Shown here one piece after another: positions 52,605 to 62,899 of a DNA stretch of 64,000 bases. The notes beneath the pieces were generated by a model. It saw nothing but the letters and a program-made list of their open reading frames with translations, did no database searches and had not been told where the DNA came from. The position numbers and the translations under genes were made by a program. The first letter of the stretch is position 1. Each line of letters begins with the position of its first letter. This DNA comes from Chalciporus piperatus (taxonomy: Eukaryota; Basidiomycota; Agaricomycetes; Boletales; Boletaceae), in contig JBBPTG010000017.1 in NCBI GenBank assembly GCA_038093975.1, positions 233,187-297,186 on the forward strand, read 5' to 3'.

Positions 52605-55600
52605 CTACCCGGTTTCCCCGGTATCAACAGGGGGCCTAGGTAGAGTGATACCCACTAAAACCTCAAGGTCGGTCACCCAATCGGGTGGTAAGGGGTTAGG
52701 TTGTCGGACAGTTGCTGTCCAGGTGTGGGATATTTTTGAGGTGTATTTGGGGTTGCGTTTTGATTTAGCTAATCTTCTATCGATGTCAAGTCTAGTCAGG
52801 ATTTTGTTCGTCCATCTTGTTTTGATCGAGTCTGTTGTGTGTTGTTTTCCGCTGATCACTCGTTCGCATCGTATTACCCAGATTAGGTGGGCGGACTCCG
52901 ATACTAGTATCCTTTTCAATCTAGCTTCTCCTTGTTCGTTCGGCGTTGGTTTTCGGTCATGTCTTTGTCTCGGGGTTATGTTTCCGCATCCCTGGATCTG
53001 CCCGATCGTCAAGGGGTGCCATCTTTGGTCTCTGTTTGGCCACAGATCTCGTACCAGGTTCCAGATTATCTCGCGTTCTGGTGCTTTACATTCGGTTAGT
53101 ATGTGTTCTAGTGATTCTGTGTCGTCTGTGCAGTATGTGCATGTTGCTCTGTGTTCGTAGTTTGGGATATTCGCCCAGAAAGCTCCTATTCTCAACGATC
53201 CGCTCATCGCTTTGAACAGGAAGTTTTGGACTTGTCTTCGTGTGTCCGGATGCCTGATGTTGTTCCAGATCGATGCGTCGGTTTCAAGATTCCCTGTAAG
53301 ATCTTGGACGCCATATCGGGTGATGTCAAGGTTCATCAGCGTGGTTCTTGTGTAGGGCGTTTTCTTCTTTTTGGTCAGGCATTCGTATGCTAGCTTCTGT
53401 GTGAGTGTTCTTAGTTTCATTCCTTGTGCCTGGAAATTGTCCGGGACCGTGAGGTCTATGTCGTCTTGGCGTTCTTTCTTCGCTCCTTCGTTTGCCAGTC
53501 TGTCTGCTTGCTCATTTCCTTCGTCTCCTGAGTGACCTTTTGTCCATTTGAAGTGCGTAGGGGCCGTTCTCCGGCGTAGGTGGTATGCCGCTGATTTAAA
53601 CCATTCTTTGTTGCTTACGCCTATCCAGCCTTTCCCCTCCCAGTCTTTGAGGTGTTTTGTCAGGCCATCCATCGCGTAGCGTGAGTCTGTGACTATTGTG
53701 AGTGGTATCGTTGGGTCTACGATTTGTAGTGTTCTTACGATCGCAGCGATTTCTCCGGTTTGGTTAGATTGGTCGGGTCCAGGGACTCTTATCGCGCTGT
53801 TCAGTGGGTGTTGTTCTCCGATCCATACTCCAGCGCCGCACGCTGCGTCTAGCTTTCCGTTTTTTATACACGATCCGTCTGTGTATGCTATTAGCGGTTC
53901 TATCTCCTGTCCTCGTTCTGGTCGTGGGTTTTGTATTCGGTATGCTGGTTCCAGCGGCTCGTTTATTGTGTCTAGGAGAACTCTGAAGCATTCGTCCAGT
54001 GATCCTCGGGCCGTTATTGTCGGGTCGAATACAACTTCGTCCCCTTTATCAATTCGTGCAGCTTGGTTCTTTTCTTTTCGTCGATGCGTAAGTGTTAAGT
54101 TATCTTTCACGGGATGTTCGTATGGGTCAAACAGTGTGGCTAGGTTCCCAACAATGTCTCTGGCTATTGCGGCGCATCTATGTGGGTCGGTGCAGCCTGC
54201 TCGTCGGTCTTTACGACAGTGCTTGCATGTGCAGTATGTCCCTGGGTTATGTTTCGTGTCGTGCCGGGTTAGTCTTTTACTTATTTTTATCAGGTCTCTG
54301 ATGTAGGCGGCCTTGTGTTTATTCTTCAGGCATGCATTTCGTCCTTTATGGTACTGGTTAGGTGGGACTCCTACATGGTACCACGCTGGTAGTTGTCTTT
54401 TTAGGGATTTTGACAGTTTCCGGGGGGCGAAGGTGAGTTTATGTTTTCTGGCGGTTTGGAGTAGTGATGCTACTGCCCTTGGTATTTGTTTCCCGGTCCT
54501 TGGTTGGCGTCCTGACGGGCGGGTGGTTGTTAGGAAGGTGTTGATGTCCTGTAGGTTCTGTATTCCGTTTTTGTTGACATTATTGATTATAGCGTCTGTG
54601 ACGAAGGCCCACGTTGGGCGTGTTGGCGACAGGTCTAGGTATGTTCTTAGCCACGTCAAGTCTATGGCCTGATTCCGGGCGTCAATGTCTAGTAGGTTTA
54701 TACCTCCTAGACTCTTTGGTTTTGTCAGTTGTGCTTGGCTCATGCCTGGGGGGGTTCGGCCGCCGTCCCAGAGGAAGCTTTGCGTGATCCGTTGCAAGGA
54801 TTTTACCACTGTGTTGGGCATTCCTTGCGCTTTTGTCAAGAATTGGGTCATTCCGCCTACTAACATTTGGATTATTAGTCGTTTCGCGTCTAGCGTGGGT
54901 CTTGTTTCTGCCCATCTGTCTAGGGCATCTTTGATTTTGTCTATTATTGGGCTCCATGGTTGCGCCTGTTCCATCTCGTTCCCAATCCATGCCCCTAGGA
55001 TGCGGGTTGGGTTCCCGTCGGTTGCTATTTTTATTCCTTGGGTTAGCGGTTGGTCGTCGGGGTGGAGTCGCCGTGTGGCCACTATTCTCTCTCTGTGGGG
55101 TTTTGTTCCTATTGGTATGATTTCTGTTTTTTCTAGATTAAACTTTGCTCCTGACGCTCTACACCATGTCTGGAGGATCGTTTCTAGGGTGTTGTATTTG
55201 TCCGTTTCAGACAGATAGACGGTCGTGTCGTCGGCGTATAGATTTACGATTACTTTTTTGTTGACACCGGGGATGTTAAAACCGGTTAGGTCGGGTGAGT
55301 TTCGTATGGTCGCCGCTAGCGGTTCTATTGCTAGGTCGAAGAGAAGGCAGGATAGGGGGTCGCCTTGGCGTACTCCTCTTGTTACTCGGTAGGGTTTGCT
55401 TCGTACCCCGTTAATCATTATTTCTGTGTATGCGTTTTTGTATAGTGTCTCGACAGTGAATATGAAGAGTTCGGGGAGACGGAAAGTTCTCAGTGTGTCT
55501 ATTAGGTATTTGTGATCTATTTTGTCGTATGCTTTTTCTTGGTCTAGGGCTACTATGGCACCGTTCACTTCCATGTAGTCGGCGTACGTGCACATTGTTT

Positions 55601-57461
55601 CTGCTAGTCGTATAGGGTCGAATATAGATCTCGTTGGTACAAAACCGGTTTGGTCTGGGTGGAGGAGCGTGCAGGCGTGCTTGGCTATTTGTGTTGCTAG
55701 CGCTTTCGTCATTATTTTGTAGTCTGTATTTAGCAGCGTGATGGGCCTATAGTTTTCTATTTTCGTTCTGTCCTTTTTCTTGAAGAGGGGGCACATCCAT
55801 CCTATCGAGAAGTTGGTGGACGGGTCAGTTCCTTGTGTCTGGATGTTGTTGAATACCTGGGTTAGGCAGAATGAGATGTCGAATGATGGTTTGTTCATTT
55901 TAGAGTTTTTGATGTGTTCCTCGTGTAGCGCTTTCCATAGTTCGTATGGGAGACCGTCTAGGCCGGTTGCGGTGCCATTCTTGGACGATGAGAGCGCGTT
56001 GATTACTTGGTCAGTTGTTATGAGGTGGTGGAGATCTGAATCCTGGGGTTGGAGTTTTTGCGATTCGGGGATTTGCGACAGTACTTGTTCTTGAGCGGCT
56101 TGTCTTGCCGGGTCGTTGGGATCTAGTAGTTCCGACTTCTGCAGTTCGTCGTGGTGTTGGTGGGCGATTTTTGCCATTTCTGATGACTTCGTTGTGAGTC
56201 TGTTTCGGACTGGGTCATGTAGTGAATATATTATGTCTCTGGGTCGGCGGGGGGTGTTTAATCTCGTCCAGTATTTGTTCAGTTGTTCACCTTTTTCATG
56301 CCATTGGGTGCGGGCTCTTGCTTGCGCGTTTTTATTTCGTTTCTGTTCCAGGTATCGCAGTTCTTGTTGGAGGATCGCTATGTTCGTTCGCTGTTCTTGT
56401 ACTTGATCTATTTCTGGTCGTTGTTCGAGCGCTTGGATGTCTTTTTTAATGGCGTTCATTTTGTTTGTCATTTTTGCGAGTTGGGTCTTACCTGCTTTCT
56501 TGGCTATGGTAGCTATTTCTCCTTTGAAGTTAGACCAGAGTTTTTGTGGCTCTGTTCCGTGCGGGGGGTGTTCGATCAGTTTGTTCTGTAGCTCTGTTCC
56601 GATGTCTGTGATCTGTTTGATTAGGTTTTGGTCATTTATGATGGACAGTGGGACTGTCCATCTGCCTGCGCCTACGTATGGCATGCGGGGCGGGACGACA
56701 CGCACCAACACCATCTTGTGGTCGGATGGTATCGCTGTGTCCGTTATGTCCCAGTTGTATAGGGCGCGCATATGTTGTCTATTTGCGTACACACGGTCTA
56801 GTCGTGACATGGATTGTGTATTGCTCACGAATGTGAACGACCGTGCTGTCGGGTTTTCATGGCGCCAGGTATCTTGGAGGTCGAGGTGTTCTCTAAAGGT
56901 CTTTAGTGCTTCTGTTGCGGTGAAGTCGTCGAACCGGGCTGGTGCTCTGTCGATTTTGTCTTCAACTAGGTTAAAGTCTCCGAGTAGGATATCTGTGCTT
57001 GCGATGTCTAGATCGGACAGTTTTTGTTGGATATCAGTCCAGAATTGGGGGTGAGCTTGTGGTGCGTTCGGGGCATAGATGTTTAGTATACGTAAGCTGT
57101 TATCGTTGTGCCAGCGTATCGTTAGCATCATCGCTCTGCCCGGTATTAGTTCTAGTATTTCTATTTGATCTGTTTTGACTTTCTCTTTGTTAATTACGAA
57201 AGCTACTCCTGCCGACGCTCCAGGGTTGTTTAAGCTGGCTGAATTGTAGATTGTGAGGCGGCGTCCGAAGAGGGTTTTAATGGAGTCGATGTGTTGTTGC
57301 TCGAGGTGCGTTTCTTGTAGGCATAGTATGCCAATTTGTTTCTGTCGTAGGGTTCTGTTAATGTCGGTCCATTTGGATATTGGGTTGTTAGCGATCGATG
57401 ATCTGCCTTTCATATTTAATGTCGCGATTAGTATGTTCGCTCTCGAGTGTGTTGTGCGCAC
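52605..57461 (-). CDS. LINE ORF2: endonuclease, reverse transcriptase, RNase H
   Basis: 1,618 residues, no internal stop. Residues 1-240 are an APE-type endonuclease (LNMKGR, LCLQETH, DILLGDFNLVED, SDHKMVLV). The RT (about 480-760) has LLNTDYKIMTKALA, GFVPTRSI, the catalytic LYADDTTVYL and RQGDPLSCLLFD. The RNase H (about 1195-1320) has AYTDGSCIKNGK, TGEIAAIVRTL, TDSRYAMDGL and GNEQADRLANEGA. Cys/His clusters lie at CTCKHCRKDRRAGC and CTYCTDDTESLEHILTEC. ORF2 nicks target DNA and primes reverse transcription there. It appears potentially functional. Confidence 0.9.
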   Translation of the reverse strand: MRTTHSRANILIATLNMKGRSSIANNPISKWTDINRTLRQKQIGILCLQETHLEQQHIDSIKTLFGRRLTIYNSASLNNPGASAGVAFVINKEKVKTDQIEILELIPGRAMMLTIRWHNDNSLRILNIYAPNAPQAHPQFWTDIQQKLSDLDIASTDILLGDFNLVEDKIDRAPARFDDFTATEALKTFREHLDLQDTWRHENPTARSFTFVSNTQSMSRLDRVYANRQHMRALYNWDITDTAIPSDHKMVLVRVVPPRMPYVGAGRWTVPLSIINDQNLIKQITDIGTELQNKLIEHPPHGTEPQKLWSNFKGEIATIAKKAGKTQLAKMTNKMNAIKKDIQALEQRPEIDQVQEQRTNIAILQQELRYLEQKRNKNAQARARTQWHEKGEQLNKYWTRLNTPRRPRDIIYSLHDPVRNRLTTKSSEMAKIAHQHHDELQKSELLDPNDPARQAAQEQVLSQIPESQKLQPQDSDLHHLITTDQVINALSSSKNGTATGLDGLPYELWKALHEEHIKNSKMNKPSFDISFCLTQVFNNIQTQGTDPSTNFSIGWMCPLFKKKDRTKIENYRPITLLNTDYKIMTKALATQIAKHACTLLHPDQTGFVPTRSIFDPIRLAETMCTYADYMEVNGAIVALDQEKAYDKIDHKYLIDTLRTFRLPELFIFTVETLYKNAYTEIMINGVRSKPYRVTRGVRQGDPLSCLLFDLAIEPLAATIRNSPDLTGFNIPGVNKKVIVNLYADDTTVYLSETDKYNTLETILQTWCRASGAKFNLEKTEIIPIGTKPHRERIVATRRLHPDDQPLTQGIKIATDGNPTRILGAWIGNEMEQAQPWSPIIDKIKDALDRWAETRPTLDAKRLIIQMLVGGMTQFLTKAQGMPNTVVKSLQRITQSFLWDGGRTPPGMSQAQLTKPKSLGGINLLDIDARNQAIDLTWLRTYLDLSPTRPTWAFVTDAIINNVNKNGIQNLQDINTFLTTTRPSGRQPRTGKQIPRAVASLLQTARKHKLTFAPRKLSKSLKRQLPAWYHVGVPPNQYHKGRNACLKNKHKAAYIRDLIKISKRLTRHDTKHNPGTYCTCKHCRKDRRAGCTDPHRCAAIARDIVGNLATLFDPYEHPVKDNLTLTHRRKEKNQAARIDKGDEVVFDPTITARGSLDECFRVLLDTINEPLEPAYRIQNPRPERGQEIEPLIAYTDGSCIKNGKLDAACGAGVWIGEQHPLNSAIRVPGPDQSNQTGEIAAIVRTLQIVDPTIPLTIVTDSRYAMDGLTKHLKDWEGKGWIGVSNKEWFKSAAYHLRRRTAPTHFKWTKGHSGDEGNEQADRLANEGAKKERQDDIDLTVPDNFQAQGMKLRTLTQKLAYECLTKKKKTPYTRTTLMNLDITRYGVQDLTGNLETDASIWNNIRHPDTRRQVQNFLFKAMSGSLRIGAFWANIPNYEHRATCTYCTDDTESLEHILTECKAPEREIIWNLVRDLWPNRDQRWHPLTIGQIQGCGNITPRQRHDRKPTPNEQGEARLKRILVSESAHLIWVIRCERVISGKQHTTDSIKTRWTNKILTRLDIDRRLAKSKRNPKYTSKISHTWTATVRQPNPLPPDWVTDLEVLVGITLPRPPVDTGETG

Positions 57462-58198
57462 TTGGGTGTGTTGGTTTTGTACGGGTAGTATATGATTTGG
57501 ATCGGCTTGTACGCCGTTTGCTGCAGTTGCAGCTCCACCTGCTGTCGCCCCTAGGTCATCATTGGGGGGGTTCTCGGCGGCTCTCTGAGCCCCCTCTCTG
57601 ACCGTGGGGAGTCTCGAACCAGTACCGTGTCTCAGACCGTCTGTTGTGGGGTGCCCGGAGGCGATGATGTTATAAATTTCGGTGATCGGTTCTACTGGGT
57701 TCCACCGCCCGATCGCTAAGTGGGTCAGGGGGACATGTCCCGGTCTCCCGCGGAGGATTTATGTCAGTACACTTAACGAGGTTGGCACAGACCATTGCCT
57801 TGTTAATTACCTGACTTCGCCACAAGGGCACGGAAGTCCTTGACCTAAATAGGTCGCCGCTTGTGTTTGGGTGCTGCTATGCTTTCCTGTCCCGCGTACG
57901 GTCAGTATATGTGGGCATGCAGTTGTTCCTTAAGACTTCACCCAGTGTCTTAGTGTGTTTTCCTGATTGTCGTGATCCGGAGTCCTCTGTGTGGTCCGTT
58001 ATGTCAGTCAGGTATGTTGGGTAAAACATTATGCATTGGCATCGTGGATATAACATAGTAAGAGATGGGAGGGGTTACGACTGAGGGGGGATTGTGGTAT
58101 AGCACATAGAGGTACCGATGGGGATTGCGTAGCGGTTGTTATTTACGTATGGTTCGGGTATGGTAACATTACCGCTTCCGTAGTTCACCTGACGCTCA

Positions 58199-59542
58199 TC
58201 ACCTGCGTTGGTTCCTGGACCGGCGGGCGCCGTTCTGTTGGTTTGCGGCAGATGGGTTGATCTTGGGTCCTTGCCAGCCTTCGAGGGCCGGGAAGGGGCA
58301 TAGGCCCCGGGGGTGGGTGAAACAGTGGCAGATTTGGCATTGGCGGATAAGCCCCACCTTGCCCGTGCCGAGGAGAGGGTCAGAGTACTGGATGGATTCA
58401 AAGAGGTCACGTAGGCGTTGCCAGATCTTGGGTTCCTCCGTGGGGAGGACCGCGAAGACGTTAAAGCGCGGTGTCGAGATATTACCTGCGATCTTCATCT
58501 CGAGGAGCTCTACCTTTAGGTTAAGGTTGATGGTGTCGAATGACTTGGCTAGCCATTCGAGCTGCCTGTACTCCGGGAGCTCGGCGGGGAAGTTTGGGTC
58601 CGTTGTGATGATGTCCGTGTATTTATCGTAGATGTGGTCCTGGTTCCAGGTCTGGAGTATGACGTGGCGGATCTTCGACGCGTCCTTCGTGATGAAGTGG
58701 TCGAGAGGGAAGAGGAATGTTGGGAGGTTTGGGAAGAAGGGGAAGATCTCGAAGGTTATGGCTGGGGTTGACCAAACGCGGGTGTTGAGCAACAGGTCGT
58801 GCACGCTAGGCGGGACGTCGTACACCAGGAAGGTTCCTGGTGCCGATTTGGCGTTCTGGGCACGCGGGGGCGGAGCGATCTGTATCTCGGTTGACCCCTC
58901 GTGTTGGAGGTCATAGGCGATTCCGGCGATAATGTTGCGCATGTTGCTGATGATGATTTGAGTTCTCTCCGGGGTAGTGGTATCCGCGTCATGATCAAAA
59001 ATGCGGGCGAGGAGCTTGGGGGTTATGACTCCGTTCTCCCACACTGCGATGGCGGCCGCGTCGATGTTATCGAGGAGCTGGGTGCTCTGGCGGAAGTGGG
59101 TGAGGGGGAACCCGTTGATTGGTCTGGGGGTGTGAAGCGGGAAGGCCCCAGGACGTGGGGTCAGTGCCTGGTTGAGGGCCCTGTTCCGGTTCTCCGCTGC
59201 TGCCTCGAAATGGGCCTGGAGACGTGATGTGATGCTTACGGGGGTTTGGGGGACAAAGGTGGGGGGGCTTGGCGTTGCCTCCACCATCATCATCGCCGCC
59301 ACTCGAGCCTGGCTCATGGTTGGTGGTGGCGGCGAGGGGGGTGGGGCGGGTGCCACTGCCTGCGCAGTAGGGGTGCCGCTGGGTGTGGCAGGGCGGGCCT
59401 TCCTTGTGATCGTAGGTAAAGTGAGTGTGGGTGCAGCTTGTGGTGCGGGTGTGGGCGTATCATCCCTGAAGGGGTCTGGGGACGTCCTCGCGGGCTGAGT
59501 GAGGGGCAAGGGAGTGAGGTGGTCACCGGGGGAGGTTTCCAT
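58199..59542 (-). CDS. LINE ORF1 (Gag-like, zinc knuckle)
   Basis: 447 residues. The N-terminal third is Pro/Thr/Ala-rich and disordered. The middle is a folded, hydrophobic domain (ITFEIFPFFPNLPTFLFPLD, WNQDHIYDKYTDIITTDPNF). A CCHC unit CQICHCFTHPRGLC lies near the end, before a basic tail (GARRSRNQRR). It probably binds LINE RNA. It is separated from ORF2 by 737 nt, so ORF2 needs reinitiation or its own message. Intact. Confidence 0.8.
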   Translation of the reverse strand: METSPGDHLTPLPLTQPARTSPDPFRDDTPTPAPQAAPTLTLPTITRKARPATPSGTPTAQAVAPAPPPSPPPPTMSQARVAAMMMVEATPSPPTFVPQTPVSITSRLQAHFEAAAENRNRALNQALTPRPGAFPLHTPRPINGFPLTHFRQSTQLLDNIDAAAIAVWENGVITPKLLARIFDHDADTTTPERTQIIISNMRNIIAGIAYDLQHEGSTEIQIAPPPRAQNAKSAPGTFLVYDVPPSVHDLLLNTRVWSTPAITFEIFPFFPNLPTFLFPLDHFITKDASKIRHVILQTWNQDHIYDKYTDIITTDPNFPAELPEYRQLEWLAKSFDTINLNLKVELLEMKIAGNISTPRFNVFAVLPTEEPKIWQRLRDLFESIQYSDPLLGTGKVGLIRQCQICHCFTHPRGLCPFPALEGWQGPKINPSAANQQNGARRSRNQRR

Positions 59543-59735
59543 GAGATCGTCTGGGGGGGCAATGGGTGCGAAGCGGTTGGAGGATCTGGTTGACCTGAGG
59601 CGCTTTCTGGTAGCTGGGGGGGGTGTTAGTGAGTGTCATGGTTGGGTTGTGATCTCTTTACCTGGGGCGTCGAGATCTTTGATATCCGTTGGGATGTCCT
59701 CTTTTCCGCTTTTCGCGATCGTCATGGGGAGGTGA

Positions 59736-60640
59736 CTTAAGGAGGTGGGGGGTATGGTGGGGGAGGCTCTTTATATGTTTCTAGACCGGTTCCGGGTGGC
59801 CGGGGCGAGCGTTATCTCGGGTGTTCGGTTCGTGATGATATTAGTTGTTTCTGGTTCGGGATGGTGGTGTGGCATCGGTTGGTGGCCTCATGTTGGGGAG
59901 CTTGGGGTTCGTGTCAGCGGGGTTGTTGGCTCGTGGTCCCCCTAGTTTTGGTAGGTTTGATTGGCGTATAAACGTGATGATGGGTGTTTTCTAGGGAGGT
60001 GATTTGGGAGCGGTTTGTGGCCTCATGTTGGGGGGCTTGATGTCATGTCTGCGGGGTTGCGCTCATGATCCCTGTCTGTTTTTAGTACGGCCCGCTTGTA
60101 TGATAGTGGTCATTTAGTGGTGGTTTCTAGCGTATGGGTGGGGTGGCCGCTGTTATGTGTGGTAGACGTGGCAGGGGTTTCATTGACAGGTATGCATGGC
60201 TTTCCTGGCCTCGTGGTGTTTTACCTCTCCGGGGTTTTTGCCATTGGTGATTGGGGGTGGTTCGTGCTTTATCTCTAGGTCGGTTGGACGGCACGGGCTA
60301 TTTTATTTAGGTGGGGGGCGCCTGGTCGCAGCTCGACTTAGGTGTCGAGCATCCTTGCCCGCGTTTTTAGGCGTGGGAAAACTGACCATGGTTGTGGTAC
60401 GAGTTCAAGGAGCCCCCCTGAATCGGAAAATTAGCCGGATGCCTCAATCATGCCCGAGTCCTCGAATGCGGCACAACAACTCTCTCACCATGCAACCACT
60501 GTGAATGGGCACGCGTGTCTGCAAGTGCGTCACCCCTAAGGAGCCCGGCTGTCTCTTCCGCAAGCGCCGCACTCCGTACAAGGGAGTTTCCTCGACTTCG
60601 GCTATATCCTCGCCGGGGATGCCTACCTCTGTAGATGAAA
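59736..60640. other. No gene seen; possibly LINE leader and flank
   Basis: 59736-60350 is G/T-rich with short frames. 60430-60640 has an open plus-strand frame ([19 protein letters not shown]) I cannot assign. One arm of a ~40-bp inverted repeat lies at 60497-60537. Confidence 0.35.
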
Positions 60641-60682
60641 GACTGGGTGACGATTGTGATGTCGAATATGAAGGTTCCACCC

Positions 60683-61016
60683 AGATTCTTCAACTCCTCC
60701 GTCTCCTCCAAATCAATAATGGCGTCTTCGTCAAGGCGACCAGGGCAACGCAACAGATGCTGCGGTTGGTTGAGCCTTACATTGCTTACGGGTGTGTTGC
60801 TTTTCGAGCCCTTCCTATATGCGTGTTCACAGAATAATCAGCGAGCCCAACCTCAAATCCATCCGGGAATTGATCTACAAGCGTGGCTACGGCAAGGTCG
60901 ACAAGCAACGCATCCAACAACGCCATCATCGAGGAGAAGCTCGGCCAGTACGACATTCTTTGTGTTGAAGATCTCGTCCACGAAATTGCCACTGCTGGTC
61001 CCAACTTCAAGCAGGT
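60683..61016 (+). pseudogene. RPL7: Ribosomal protein L7 (uL30) relic
   Basis: Reads [20 protein letters not shown] and [15 protein letters not shown], then an intron (GT at about 60789 to ATCAG at 60841), then [20 protein letters not shown]. After KQRI a small deletion shifts the frame, and [20 protein letters not shown] continues to GPNFKQ. These are conserved blocks of the large-subunit protein. The N-terminus and the last ~40 residues are not found, and the frame is broken, so it is a dead fragment. A working L7 gene must exist elsewhere. Confidence 0.75.
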
Positions 61017-61386
61017 CAGTACATTGATTCTTCAGATTGACTCCATGTATGCGCCTTATGTCAAAACGAGTATGAATTTTCTTTTCCGTCTTTGATGCAT
61101 ACGCGAATGATCGTGTAGTTGGGACAAGTTGTTCAACCTTGGCTTCACCGAGCTCTCGCACGCTCTGAATCGAGACCCTTTGGGACGAATGTGTCTCTTT
61201 AAGTCGACCACCACTTGATCGATGTCACTGGATCATGATCATGATCAACTTCAACTGGTTATAACTTGCCTTTGTATGCTCCGAATCTTCTGCTGACTGC
61301 TTCCCCTGCAGTCAGATGGCGAATGATACCACCGAGCTTCGGAAGCTCGCCATCTAGCATCGAGGCAAAACTTTCTGAACTATAGG
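61017..61386. other. No gene seen
   Basis: After the L7 block the sequence has short frames only. A small dyad (CGAGCTTCGGAAGCTCG) lies near 61335. It is probably the 5' flank or leader of the next gene. Confidence 0.4.
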
Positions 61387-62583
61387 ATGGCCCCGCAGAA
61401 AACATCCCCAGAGGGCGATCCAGTTCGCCAAGTCAACAATATCTTACAGAATCTCAGGCAAGTTTTTTTTTATTCTAATCTGACGTTAACGTGCTAACCG
61501 CCATACACATGCAGAGGGGAGCACTTTAGACATTCGCGAAACGTGCAGGGAAAGCCTGTATCTAGTGACTTCATCGTCTCTCATGCCCACAACCAACCTA
61601 CATTGCCTATCAACCTGATATACCCGTCGCAACCACCATCCGTCAGTTCTTCTCGGACCGCGGGTCCCAGTCCTTCCAGAAGCTGGCGAACATCTACCTC
61701 ATCTTCTCAGAACTCGTCTCGGCTACCCAAGGAGAACTCTGATCCAAGGAACACCAATTATATCGATCCCAACGGTCCCGCGTGGAGGGAGGATGCGCTC
61801 TCCTTGGTGTTCTCTTCCGATCTCACATCCTCTCCATCCTCGACGGACAGTGCTCGTTTCCGTGGATGTACCTACCCTAATCCCAGCACAGTTCCACACC
61901 TCACTCTTCTCTGTCTCCAACTTATCTTAGCCGCGTGTCCAGGCGCAGACCTCGCCAAAGTCGCGCCCCACATCCCCCCTCATCTTCGACGAGCCCTTCT
62001 CCGGTACACGGCCATACACACACCTCTGTCTAAAACTGAACTTGACGCGTTGTGTGATGGGGCCTCGCACGTCGATGGAGAACTCATCATCCCCGGGCCA
62101 CAAACCTCTCTGCGCGGAAACACGTTCAAGAAGAACGACCGTGCCAGAAACACTCCAGATACAGACGCGCTCGAACGCGGCGACAGCGTAAGCTCTGTTA
62201 CTGACTCATGGGATGCTATGCAAATCCACGATAACGAACCCACGGCGCTCCTCTCCCTCGCCGTGCTCTCCAGCCCAGTAAGCGCCACCGCCTTCCAGGG
62301 ATTTCCCCCGACCATCACACACCTCGCGTTGATTAACATTCCTCACCGGGTTCCATTACAACGACTAGCGACGATCTGTCCACTCCTCGTACTCTTGGAT
62401 CTCTCGTATAACGCGTGGTTGAGCCCTGCAGTTACCCCCGAGAGAGGGGGGATATTGGAGGAGGTGGCATGGGGGAAGTTGCGGAGGTTGGAGGTGCTTG
62501 GATTGAGAGGGTGTCTGCTAACCGCGAAGGTATTGATAGAAATAAACAGGGGAAGATGGGAAGATGTTGTGGTTATTCGATAG
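61387..62583 (+). CDS. Leucine-rich conserved fungal protein, two exons
   Basis: Exon 1 is 61387-61457 (MAPQKTSPEGDPVRQ...), exon 2 is 61515-62583; together 379 residues without a stop. The intron has a GC donor (CAG/GCAAGT) and a normal AG acceptor. The N-terminus is Ser/Pro-rich. The middle has a helical block (TVPHLTLLCLQLILAACPGA, HLRRALLRYTAIHTPLSKTE). The C-terminus has leucine-rich-repeat spacing (THLALINIPHRVPLQRL, LLVLLDLSYNAWL, LRRLEVLGLRGCLL). No signal peptide or membrane segment is seen. The LRR end suggests a protein-binding role, but the function is unknown. It is the only host gene in the window that reads intact. Confidence 0.7.
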
Positions 62584-62899
62584 AATGGGATTTCGTCACG
62601 ACTAACGCAGAAGCGATTCGACCGTCATCAGGGGTGACACTTGCAGACGCGCGTGCCCATTCACAGTGCTAATTTTGCGGTTCACATTGGTGATACAGTT
62701 TAGTACGATTGGCGTAGTGAACAAGCTGAGACCCTTCCTCTAGTCCCCTGCCCACCATTTAGGAGCCTAGCACGTGTACAAACCTGTCCACGACTTGGTT
62801 TGTTCCGTTCTCGCCGCTAGACGATGCCAACCGGGATGAACAAAGGGCGCGAACTCGGGCATGGTAGCGCTCAACCCACGGGCAACCAAGGTCTCGCAG
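62584..62899. other. Intergenic, no gene seen
   Basis: Contains the right arm of the inverted repeat (62630-62668). No other structure is supported. Confidence 0.5.

Larger units (their letters stand above)
52455..59735 (-). mobile_element. LINE (non-LTR) retrotransposon with both ORFs open
   Basis: Minus-strand order: GC-rich leader, ORF1, a 737-nt spacer without a supported gene, ORF2, and a ~140-nt 3' UTR with a short hairpin (CCCCCCGCAAATGCGGGG) ending in 11 A (plus-strand T run 52455-52465). The 5' boundary is not defined; 59735 is a placeholder. No clear target duplication was found. Endonuclease, RT and RNase H in ORF2 point to the Tad1/I-like groups of fungal LINEs. Confidence 0.85.
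60497..62668. repeat. Short inverted repeat pair flanking 2.1 kb
   Basis: 60497-60537 is the inverse complement of 62630-62668 (AGGGGTGAC...CACTTGCAGAC...GTGCCCATTCACAGTG), with a 2-nt gap and one or two substitutions. The enclosed segment holds the L7 relic and the leucine-rich gene. Confidence 0.6.

Noticed and set aside
57590..57640. B-box-like GGTTCGAGACT in the LINE spacer as a Pol III promoter
   Set aside because: No matching A-box at proper distance; single occurrence.
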